Below, one piece after another: positions 36,601 through 48,600 of a stretch of 64,000 nt of DNA (position 1 is the stretch's first letter; each line of letters begins with the position of its first letter). A program made the position numbers and the translations under genes. Below the pieces are notes generated by a model. The model was not told where the DNA came from. It was given only the letters and a program-made list of their open reading frames with translations, and did no database searches. This DNA comes from Dryococelus australis (lineage: Eukaryota; Arthropoda; Insecta; Phasmatodea; Phasmatidae): the NCBI GenBank assembly GCA_029891345.1, contig CM057002.1, positions 59,696,777 to 59,760,776 of the forward strand. The letters run 5' to 3'.

Positions 36601-39600
36601 CTCAGGAGAACAGGGCTATTCCCCATGACAACCCCGCTAGTCAGCTACTGAAAACCACTAGTAATGTCCAACTAAAGTCCGGACAACGATCCCAGTAGTT
36701 TATTGAATTTGAAAATAATTTAATCTTTATTAAAAAATTGTAGCTTTATTTACATTCCTTAATACACACAATGTGGTGACAATGAACATGTATAGGCCCA
36801 ATATTCCTCGAGAGACCAGGGAAACTGGTTCTCCTTAAAGAGAATTACTACTTTAGGGATTCTGACTTCCGGGCTGGCAGCTCAATAACCTTTCGTACCG
36901 AGGATTGTGGAGTCTGGCACAGGACTGTCCCTGAATGGGTCCTGACAGGGACAATATTGAGGTAGCAAGCTGAGTGGTGTTGAATGAGAGCTGCCTGGCT
37001 ACTGGTGGGCCAGTAGGTCGAGTGACTGTAGGTATAGCCCATTTCCGGGGTGTGGCAGGAAGAGGTGACACTGGTTTAGGTGTGCTGTACCAGGTGTGTC
37101 TGGACGTTGGTACTGCAGGTACTGTGGCCTGTCGCAAAATGGCAGCTTCTTCGCTCTCTTCCGTGTACACTCTTGGGGCGTTAGCTCCTGGTTCACAAGA
37201 TCACGTAACCTGGGCACTTGTGATTTTGACAGCCTTTTTCTGGCCCGCCCAGTGTGTTGTGGCATCTAGGAAATTAGCTTGGGATCATAGCTAGGTACTT
37301 CCAGTGATGCCACGTTAAATCTCAGCGGGTAAAATAAAAAGAAGAATCAGGTTATTACTATTTAAATGATTTAGTGGATGTCCTGGAGGTGCAGGTACAA
37401 TTGTAATTATTGTTTAAATTTACGTAGCAGTGCGGGGGAGGCCAGGTCTGGTGTGGTCCGTCCAGGAAGCAACCTACTCTTCCTGGGACCGGTGCCTTGG
37501 GACAAATCCCTACGGGAGTCCTATCACTCGTTTGGCGCAGCAGCGTGCTCTTCACAAGGGATGGTGCTTGGGTTTATAGTGACTTGAGGAGCGAGAAGTT
37601 GAGTGAGTGGCGCGACCAGCTACAGACCTCAACAGTCCCTTTGGGTTCGCAGCGTGACCAGCTTGTATCCTGAGAGTCATAATGTCTCAATGTATTTATC
37701 TTCTCAAGCCTCAGGAGCCTCAGAGAAAGGTTCTCTCTCTTCCCCTGCCACAGTGGTGCTAGAAGGGTAGCGCTAGCAACCAGCTAACAAAATTTTGACA
37801 AGAGGTGGGAGCACCCTTTATCGCAGTGATTGAGCGTGCACGTAGAAGTAGATTATTGGGTGTGTACACAGTAGGCAAAGCAGGGAACGGGAGGTGAAAG
37901 TGAAAGAGAATGATTTGACCAAAAAGAGCTTTCTTGGTAGATACATGTTTTATTCTGCCAGTAGAAATTTACAAGACATATATCTCTGACCTGTGTCTGC
38001 TAACTTCTGATGGATGAGGGACTAAGTTTGCCAAGCTGTTTGCTGCAGGGCGATGAGATATCAATAGAAGCGAGGGTGACAGAGTGAGTGAAGAGATTTG
38101 GGCTGCTCTTAACAGTGAGGTCTTGAGTGCCGATGAGGGTGATTGACATGAGTATGGAGCAGTGCCGGAATGCAAGGGCGGGGGAAATGGGAGATCCCCG
38201 AGAAAACCTGCGGATCAGCTGCATCATCCGGCACAATTCCCACTTCCCACTTACAAAAATTCGAAGTGACCCGGCCGAGGATTTAACCCAGTTCACCTTG
38301 GTGGGAGGCGAGCAGGCTAACCGCTGAGGGCGACAGAGACCCTGATAAAACCGTACCTGGTGTGGATGACACGTGGCCAACACTCTAAATGAAGGGGACT
38401 ACTCCGCGACAAGCGCTTCTGCCTAGTGTGTTGAGAAACACAAGTACTGACAATAGTAACGTTCTACGTTAAGTCTTACTTCTGCTGAAAGCAAGCGGTA
38501 AGGTAAGTGTGGCAAGATAGCGACAGTTGCAGATGATGCTTGGGTGAGAACTGCTCACGAACTGCCCTGTCTGGAGGGCGTGCATAGGAATAAATACCCT
38601 CGAGAGATGTGGCGAGCAAGGGGTGGCTGGTGCTAGCTGCATGGGGGGAGGGGGGAAGTCTCCCTGATGTGTGGCATGTGTGCACATTCGGTACCTGCCA
38701 GCCAGGGCAAGGCAAGCGAGGGAGTGGTCCACCCACTCAGACTGGAGCGTGGCGTCTTGTAGATTGCTGACCTCTCAGGTGGCAAGGAGTTTACCTGCTT
38801 GTGAATAGGAACAGTACAGAGGGTAAATGAGCAGCAGCGTTCGGCACTACAGTACACCAGGGGCTGAGGCTGGTATATGTATCCGACAGCGCTAGTGGTG
38901 CATCAGTTTGAATTGGGAGTGGGGCGAGAAAGTGGAGAGGTTTGGGTTGCTTGCAATAACACTCTCTTGAGAACTGCAGAGGGTGAAGCCAGTTGGATTT
39001 GGAGCAGCACCAGAGTGCAAAGACAGGGGAAATGGGAGATCCGTGAGAAAACCCTCAGACCAGTGGCATCATTCGACACAATTTTCAGTGTGGAATTTCA
39101 GGATTGCCCCTGCTGAAAATCAAACCACCCAGTTCACCTTGGTGGGGGGGCAAGTGCTCTAGCCACTATGCCAACACTTGGCCTCAGTTTGATTAGAAAA
39201 TTATTGAATATCAAATTGTGGCATTTTCAATCCGTAACTATTATCATGTTGTACAGAAGAGGATATTTTTGTTTTTGCTTGTGAGATGTTTTCCCAGCTA
39301 AGATATTTTTAGTACAGTCAACTCTCTATTATAAGACCCCTGGAATAATGACCCTCTTGGACTCTTTTTTGAGGAACCATAAAACAATTTTCCATTAACG
39401 ACCCTCTTGAAATAATAACCCTTTTCCTGGGTCATAGAATCGAGTGTTGACTGTATTTAATTCCTTGAAAACATTTTAATAACAGAAGTTTTACTCTATT
39501 CAGAATCTCCTCAAAAGACTTGATATAATGAAAAGTATGAATTATGCTCTTTCATAATGACACCAGTTCTGTGTTTTGCTATATTAAAAATGTGGAAATG

Positions 39601-42600
39601 GTAACATGTTAAAACTGTCTTCTCCTTTTCATTGTTTCAGAACTGTTGGCTGCTTATGAATGGCTTGTTTGCTATTTGCTGCAAAGTTTATCAGAGAGAC
39701 TGAAGGGTTTACGAAAGGAAGGAAAAAGTTCTTTTGAAGCAAGAAATGAATCACAGGCATATTATGCGAGAAACCTATCAATTGCTTTTGTAGAGGTTAG
39801 TGAAGTGGAGTGCATGTCTCTTTATCAGAATAAACTGTATTTATAGAGGTTATATTGTTAAACGTTTGTGTAATTGGTACATGTTTGTATAAGAAAAGTT
39901 TAAAATTTTTTACTTAAATAGTGAAAGATGTTTGCTTTCTGTTTAAACTGTGATATGCCTTTTTTTTTTAATCAAAGCAGTGGAACTGCACTATAATGGC
40001 AGTTGATAATGGTGAGTGAAATTGGTAGTTGTTGTTATTGCAAATTATCATTACATCCAAATTATACATTCTACAGTATTATTTGAGACTGCTTAGCCTT
40101 AAATTTACTTTATAGATATCTAATATTATCTCAATTGGAGTACATTTGGCTGCAAAATGCAATGCAGCAAGACATTGTCAGACAAAATTTTACACACACA
40201 TGCCAAGTGCCACTGTTTAAAATATTTAAAGTATGTGAATCTGTGTGTAAAAATGAAGAAGAAGAAGAAGAAAATGAAAACATTTATTTTATTGTCGCAT
40301 GCTTTTAAACATAAAAACAATAACTTGAATGAAAACTGATGCGTGGCATCCTGTGGGCAGAGGAGGTATGTCACGTCCCCAAGTGTTTTGGTGCATGCGA
40401 GGGCAGATGCACTCCGGGGTGTTACTATGTCTTTAATCCTTGAGCAGAACAGGAGCTCGACCAGTATACAGTGACGCATGCCAACATGTTGCTCAGCACA
40501 CTTGTGCAATCTTTGGGCGACTTTCCCCCATTATGAGCCGACGAGAGCTTGGGGCAAGTTATAAACAGTGGCAGAACTACTTTCACATTCTGATCAAAAG
40601 GACTCCACGCATTGGACCGCTTCGGATGTAAAGATGATTAACGCAGACATGTGCCGCTCAACCTACTAATTAACAACGATTACGGCTCATTGCCAATTGT
40701 TCCTAGTTCCACTGCTACAGAAGGGGACAAAATTTTCCACATGAATTTTCGACTGCCTACTCTACCAGGCAACAGGAATTTATGAGCAGATTCTTTTCAC
40801 CTGAAGGTTACGCAACCCGGCAGGCATGCCGCCCCCCCCCCCCTACCTCGACCTGAGAGCCTACAAGCCGCCCGTCACCGGGCAAGGCTGAGCGCCGCTG
40901 ACGAGGCACAAAGCAGAAATGCTGACCAGAGTTTTTCGACTCCCACGCCAACCAGGGAGGAGATTCACCCTTCCCGCAGCCCGCACCTGCAGCCTACAAG
41001 TTTCACCAATATAAGACCGGATGTTGCCAGGCTCGGGAGTCATTCTTTCGCAAACTCTCTTGTGACATCCCAGAACACTAATTCAGTGCTGGGATCTCTG
41101 GCAACTTCGCAAGCTTCGGGTACGCTCCCAGCGGCTACACACCACGCGTCAGTATCCATTGAACACATACACACATATTTACCTTCACTTTGTCTTCCCC
41201 AGACACCCTTTTCTTAGCCAGTTTAACTTTAAATAATTTTACATTTGTCCAGAACCAGTTACTCCCCTTTTTATTATAACCAGCTCACCTACACCTGGAA
41301 CCGCAGTTACCTTCAGCTCTCCTTGGTCTAATAGGAGGTAGCACAGGTCACGTGTTTATTGAGTCTCCAATAAACACCCATTGTTTACTATCCTTCTGCT
41401 TTTCATTTACAGGGTATTTGTCTGTGTGATGGCCAGGGACAGAATACGACGTGCACCGCCAACAGAAAGTCAGAGTACTGACATCCACATTTAGACGGCT
41501 ACCTGTTTCTTCCCAACTCCCAAGCACTAAGTCAGTGCTGGTGGGAAGAAACAGCAATGCCCCAACCACTAGAAACACCTTCGTGCAGGGAGGAGCTACA
41601 AGCTCAGATTATCTCTCACTTTGAGCACCAAGTTAGTGCTGAAGTGACTTTATCCTGGAGGTTGCCGCTCAACCCAGTGCGAACGCACAACCAGTAGAGG
41701 CTTGGTGACCCACACGGCTCCACTTCCCTGATCAGTCCGCATGCGTGAGGGATCAGTGGGAACTCCTATTGAGCTCGTGACGGCAAGTCACTATTGGGTT
41801 ACACTTTAATTACCGTTCCTATTTATGTGCACTGCGTAGGCTGTCTGGCCGGTGTGTCCTATGCCTTACAAAGTAAAGAGTGGCAAGAGGCGTAGAGAGC
41901 GATACCTGGCTCACGCTGCTGTCAAACCGTGGATAGTATTACCTCATCCTACGCAGGACAGGCAGGCGGAACGGGACAGCCCCACACAACTTAGACGACA
42001 AGCAGTAGCACCTGCTTCAGTAACAGTAATCGTCTGGTCACCGTGCATTCACATTCACCCTTAGTGCCACCTGATGGTAATAGAGTTGCTATACTGAACA
42101 GAGACCAGCTATGGCTGGGCAAACCCCAATTTCTGGAGCAGTGAAGCCCACGACTGGAATCACCTCTTTGGAGTAGACTGAACTTGCCGCTATTGGGTGA
42201 AGCCATCAACCGCAACATCCAAGACGACGGAATAAGTAAGCAATAGCCAACACCCCTCATCTCGTACTGTAGAACCAGAGTAAATCACCCTGCTTTTGGT
42301 CTAGCAGAAAAATCCTTGACCTACATGTCTGTCAGACTTAACCGGCACGCCTCAAGACGATTAATTATGAAATGTACGGCCCGCCCAGAACCCAGCATGT
42401 AATCACCACCCTTTCGAATAATTTAAATATTTTTGATGGACCACTACCCGGAAATTATTTGTGGAAGAAGTACCAGCGACAACACAAGATCGCAGCCATC
42501 ACCTCTGCTGCCTTGTGACGTCAGATCCCGCTATCCTCAGGACAAGGTGTTAAAATTTGTCATCGCCTCAACGCAGGGAGATAAGAAATGAGCTGCGCTG

Positions 42601-45600
42601 CCGCAACCCTGTTAAACCAACCCCTGCAATGAAAGGCTATGCTATCCCGCACACCCCCGGAAGATTGCTGACCACGAGATTTTCCGCTATATAAGGAAGT
42701 CCGAGAGCACTCCCAGGAAGAGACGCCAGGCTCACCGGCCATGTAGATCAGTGAGCACTCCTGGTCTGTGAAGACCTCTCTCCTTTCCTCAACCTGCGAC
42801 GTGGCTTCAACTTCTCCAACAGCCTGCAATACAGCTTCAATCTCTTCTGCAGCTTGAGAAGGCAGCACCATCCCTGCAGCTTGAAGAAGGCTCGTCCACA
42901 ACTGAATCAACCAACCGCAAAGACAGTTCAACTACATAGGTAACCCGACACTCTATACTCTGCAGACCTTTACCCCAGTCAGAATCCTTGACTCCGTGGT
43001 AGCAGGTCGTCGTGACGTAGTTACCCTTCTGGACAAACCCCATTTCTCGAGGAGGTGCTGTCAAAAGCGTTTAGTCTTGTGTAAAAAATTTTTTACTCTG
43101 ATAATTTACCAGGTTCACCTTCACCTGCATTAATTTGAGTTGTAAATTAATTGAATTTAGCTAGTTTATAATCAATCTGGGATTTTCCCATTTTCTAAAA
43201 TCCGTAATAAATATTACATAACCTGAAGTTGTTGCCTACCATGATTTTAGTATTAGTTGCTGGTTATACTAAATCATTTGTGTCATTAAATCTTGTTGTC
43301 AAGTGCACTAGAAAAACCCCGCTGAGTACTAGTTGTGAGGTGTGCCGAACTCCACAAGAGACGGCTCTTGCAGAAAGCCTAGAGAGTGCATAGATCAAAT
43401 TTCCTGAATTCCCAGTGCTCTCTCGCTTACCCTCGATGGTGTCCTAATACCAGACTGCAAATCTACATGTCAGGGCCTTGGGTGTGACTGAATAAGATGC
43501 CGCTATGACTGCACGTCTGCAGAAAGGGTAGAAGGCTGGTCCGATGCACAGCAAGAAGGGTGGGCTTAAGTGCCGTGCTTGGTGCAGAGAATGCCGAGCT
43601 TTGCAAAGATTGTTAAACTCTCAGGTCGACTGTGAAGTTATGAGTGAGGTCATCCCCACCCCACCTCCACCTGCGAAACCCGAACTGGTACCTAGGCCTA
43701 TCTCACCGTTCATCCCTCTCGCCCACAAATCACCCTTAGACGCTTATTTAGGCGCTTGTTGGCCAGATTCCGAACCAGATCTGATATGTTCCCTCCAACT
43801 GGAGTCTCCAACGCCTACTGCAGTCGTCACCCCGCCGAAAGATACTCATGCCATCACGGCGACCTACACGGCCACAGCGGATAAGGCCAATCCCTCCGGT
43901 AGGATCATCCATTATCACCCTCGATTAACTCATTGCACCCCTCATATAGCCCCAGGACAACTGGCGTCCTGCCTCTTGGCAATCCCAGTTGTGAGGAAGA
44001 TTGAACTCCCAGGAAGGGAAATGATCTCGGTTCTCTTCACTCTGGGGTTTGATTACCCTCTCTTTTGATGGTATCCTCCCACTAAGCGACCCCCGTAGAA
44101 CCTACCATGGCCCATCAGGCCAGAATAATATCTAGCACGCCGCGGTAGGATTACTTGACGAACTCAGGAGGGCGATCAGCGCCTTAATCGCTATCCCGAA
44201 GATAGTAGCGTGCGTCAATTGGTGGCCAACGTGGGGCCATTAGCTCTAAGTAGCTCAGCCTTGGGAGTTTGGACCTGGCCAGTCACCCCCTCCCCATCCC
44301 CTACAATGACTCCCTGGAGAGGAACCCAGACACAACTTCGGGGAGTCAAATTAAAACACTCTGTGGTGCCCACTGACAACCATGCCAGACTCCGAAGCAA
44401 GTCTAGCAGAAGCGTGCAGTGCGCTAGCAGAAATACATATAGCAGGAGCAAGCGACACGCCTTGCCCCATCCCATCGTGCACAGGCACCAAAATAAATTT
44501 TATTAGGTACAATTGTTGCTACCTCGAATACCACTATGTGTGTCTCGGATGGCACAACAAGCTCCACTACACGGACGGCCTAGAATACAGGTGTCCATCC
44601 TGTAGACAGGACGCATGGGTCTGCCAATAGCCTGAATTCGAATGACATGGATGATATATCGCCCGCTGCATTTTATGCAATCACGATTTTCACCATTGGT
44701 GCGTAGGTTGGGTAGATGAACGTGTCCAGAACCCAGTACAAGTATACCAGTGTGAAATTTGTAGGCAGGAGAAAACCACACAACCCGAACCACGGGATTA
44801 GCCCGGTCATCCTCGGCCTCCCCTGTGAACTCATCTTGCCTGAGTTTCACGGGAAGCCCTATGAAGACCCTGAGAAATTTATTTAGAAATGTGAATGGGA
44901 ACTGAGGGAACACCTAATTTCCCTGAAACAGTGGGTGACCCGAGCGCACCACCAACTTAAAGCACCCACCAGGAAATGGTGTGATAAGTATGGGGAGTTT
45001 GTAGGTGGATGGCCTCAGTTCAAATCCCAGCTCGTCTCACATTTCACGGGAGATGAGATTCTCTTGGGCTTGATTACTGACTTGCATTTCCGTGTGCAAT
45101 GCACCGACGAGGAAGTCGAATTATTCGTAAGACAGAAGGAACGCCTACATAAACGGGTTTATCTCGAACAAACGGAAGGGCAGCGAGTCAGGTGCATAAC
45201 CCGCACCCTCCTGCCCTCACTCCGTAACCTCTTATTAAATTTGAGACTGCAGACGGTCAAGGAGCTAGCCGAAAGAACACGGGAACTTGAGATGAATGAC
45301 TGCCCCCTCCCTGGGAAGAACTACTTGGCATGCGCCAAGGACGCCAGCCCTGCCCTCTTCCACAGACCGCCCGCAGGGCGAGAAATGGCCTTGTCGAACC
45401 CGGCCGCCCCCTTGTCAAGATGCTGGTATTGCCTGGGCCGGCACTTCAACCTGGACTGCCCGACGCAGCAGTTCTAGGGGCACGCTTCCCTCTTCCCCGC
45501 TCTCGCCCTACTCTGCCACAAGCCTTTGGGTCATGCTCCCTCGACCAAGAAAAAAGGCATATTTTGCTCGATGCCCCCTTGATGGTCACACAGTTGGTGG

Positions 45601-48600
45601 ACCCCGGACCTTCCAAATCACCACGCATACGGGTTGAGGTCAACCGCATTCCCCGACTGTCCTTAATCAATTTGGGAGCCACCGGTAACTTCATATGGAC
45701 CAACAGCCTTACCGCTTCCCAAAGGGCAGACCTTCGACCCCAGCCCCTAGATATTGAAATGGCCCAGCCAAACCGCTCCTTATGTGCCCAAGGGAAAATA
45801 AAGTTAGAAATGAATGTGTACCACCTAACCAAGGAAATATGATTCACCGTATTCCCCAACATAAGCGAGGAAATAATTCTCGGCCAGCCATGGTTAAAGG
45901 ATCAGCAATGTATTGTTGACCACGGGCAAGAGAAGATACACATAGGGAGAGCTGAGTGGACAACTATCAGTTGGGAACATGCGCCTCCAGAGGTTAGGAC
46001 CCTCCCTCCCCCCATCTTGACCCGGCTGACATACAACACCAAGTCAATGGGAACCAGTTCCTACAAATGAAATACATCTTAGGAAAATACACCCTCACAT
46101 TTTTGAACTCCGGATCCTTCTCGCAAACCTGTAGCATTCAACATGAGATATGGTCCAACACCGAAAAACCCATCTATAGCCCGCCATATAAAGCATCCGC
46201 ATACCGACAGCGAGAGATTGTATAGCAATTGGAGGAAATGAAACAGCAGGGGGATAGTTGAGAAAGACAGAGGGAAATGTTTTTGTATAAATTACAAAAA
46301 GCTAAACAAACATACCCATCCAATTGAGCCCCCCTCCATAGACCTACACAATACTCTTCGCGAAATCGGAGTAGCAGCGATATTTAGTACTCTGGACCTT
46401 CAATCTAGATATGGCAAATTACCGTTCATCCGGATAGTAGAAAGTACACAGCGTTTACCACCCCGACCGGGGGAACCTTACAGTTCAGTTCCGAGTGATG
46501 CTGTTCGGACTCAAAAACGCTCCCGCTACGTTCCAAAGATTAATGGCCGCCGAGGTCCTGACAGGGTAGGTTTGAAATTCTGCCTTGCCTACCTTGACGA
46601 CATAATAATCTATTCCTGGAACTGGAAGAACACTGTCACCACCTAACCAAGGCACTTGAACAGTTAGAGATGCACGGGCAAACATGCATATTAAGCAAGT
46701 GCCATTTTGGGTGCAGGAACATTGCATACCTAGGGCATGTTCTTTCCCCCGAGGGCATTTTCTCCCAGGAAGGTTCAATTCAAGCCATCCAAGATGCCCC
46801 GGTCCCCAAAACGAAGAGGCAACTTCGTCTATTTCTAGAGTTATGTAATTGGCTCCGGGGATGTGTGCCCAATGCTGCCCAACTCAAGGGCCCCCTCCAC
46901 GTCCTAAGAAAAGACCATCTGTGGCGCTGGACCTCTGCGACCCAGAACGCCTTTGAGCCATTGAAGGAATGTTTCCGCCACATTAGACAGCTACACCGGC
47001 CTACTGAAGGGAGGCCCTTGGTACTACAAACGGATGCCAGTCAGATAGGGCTAGGCGCGATGCTTTATCAGGAAAACGACCAGTAACAATCAATGGTAAT
47101 TTCCTATGCTAGCAGCTGGCTCAACGACACCGAAGCTCGATACCTTAGTGTAATGGTTGCTATTGTGCTCCACAATACACCATACATGTAGTTTGGGGGT
47201 GTAGCTACTATGCTGGTAGGCAAGTCGTAAAAGACACTGATTTAATCCGTGGTGTAACACAATAACAACATACAATATTCCAATCAATACTGTGACTTTA
47301 ATTGACGTGGGGCACTACTGAATTATATAATATTTATATTTAACTGGCGAGCAATTACGCCTTCTTGACTTAAACCAATGACAGTCCCCACCTGAATCTT
47401 GAGGCCGGAGGCTGTATCTGGCTTATTCGGATCACAACGCGCGACACACCCAAGGCAGCAAGCTCCTCGCTGCCCGAAGTCCCGACGTGGAAGCTCCTTC
47501 CAACATCTTCGGCCGCTGTCGCGGAAAGGCCTCGACCCTCGCTTTGCGCCGGCCTATATCAATCCCTTGTTTTGAGTTAGCCAGTTGGCCTCCTTCTGCT
47601 TCAGTGGTGGGGGGTGTTGTCATGTTGCAGTCTTTTGGCGCAATCCCTTGCATCCTAGATTTGTTTGAAGTCTAAGCTTGGTTTTATACCGTGACGTACA
47701 AGACAAGTTATTAAGGCCGTCTTCATGCTGCCGCTACAATAATGAGCAGGAGTGCCTCGCGGTCATTTGGACAGTGCGCAAATACTGTTACCTATTGGAG
47801 GGTCAACCCTTTATCTTGCGTACCGATAATCAGGCAATGGTTGCACGAATCTCTTCAACAAAGGGCAAAACTCGGCAGATGGGAATTTTTCCTTAGTGAA
47901 TTTGACTTCACTGTTCAACATTGTCCCGGGCAAGTAAACAATTTACCAATTTACCAGATGCCCTTTCCCGCTGTCCCGACCTAAAAGCCAGCGAAGAGTG
48001 GGAGTGGATTGCGCTCCCTCGCTTTCCCCAACAATCTGGGAACTTAGGACTACGAATCCAACAAACTAACCTTGCTCAGGATAGGCTACGGGAAGACCCA
48101 ACAGAAGCTGACCTCCTAATAAAGGTGAAACCCCACCAATATCGTCGACGCGGGTAGGTCGTATGGATCAAGAATGGTTTTCCGAACTCCCCCTGGCGTG
48201 TCTGGGCTACCTCCAGCCTCCATCAGAAGTTATGCACTCATTTTCACCACCATCTCCATCCCATGCACCCCGGGACTTGGGAAACTATACGAAGTAATCT
48301 CCGGAGATTGCTACCTCCAGAGGTACGTCGCGCAGTGTGAGAGCTGTTGTCGAAACAAGGGGTTCGCCATAGTCGGGAACCCCCTCGTACTCTGATGCCC
48401 GACAAGGGCATGGGAGCATGTAGCCGCAGATGTGATGGGACCCTACCCACACAGCAAAAAGGGGAACAGATACTTGCTTGTGTTGACCAACCTTTTTTCA
48501 CGCTGGGTGGAGGTGTTTCCCCTCCCGAGCCAGGGCACGAAGCAAATCGTTGAAAAACTCTCTTCAGAGGTGTTTCCCCGTAGGGGGTATCTGCAAGCAA

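Larger units (their letters stand above)
34627..38905 (-). mobile_element. Gypsy-like element copy G (minus strand), internally deleted
   Basis: On the minus strand it starts TGATGCACCACTAGC at 38905, then LTR-like sequence with TATA boxes (one near 37575) and an inserted SINE (38030-38341), then a gag block at 36147-36482, and finally LTR-like sequence whose peptide trace [12 protein letters not shown] (complement of ~34660-34700) matches copies A and B. Protease, RT and integrase are not seen, so pol seems deleted. Boundaries below 36850 are uncertain and two adjacent insertions are possible. Confidence 0.55.

Noticed and set aside
40126..40509. 127-codon minus-strand frame
   Set aside because: Reads through an (AAG)n run and into an LTR; no motif.
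43544..44068. 174-codon open frame as a host gene
   Set aside because: It lies in the 5' LTR of copy H and recurs in the second LTR at 54417-54779.
44382..44630. PHD-finger host gene
   Set aside because: The same fingers occur in the minus-strand retroelement copy at 28755-29022, between primer site and gag, so they belong to the element.
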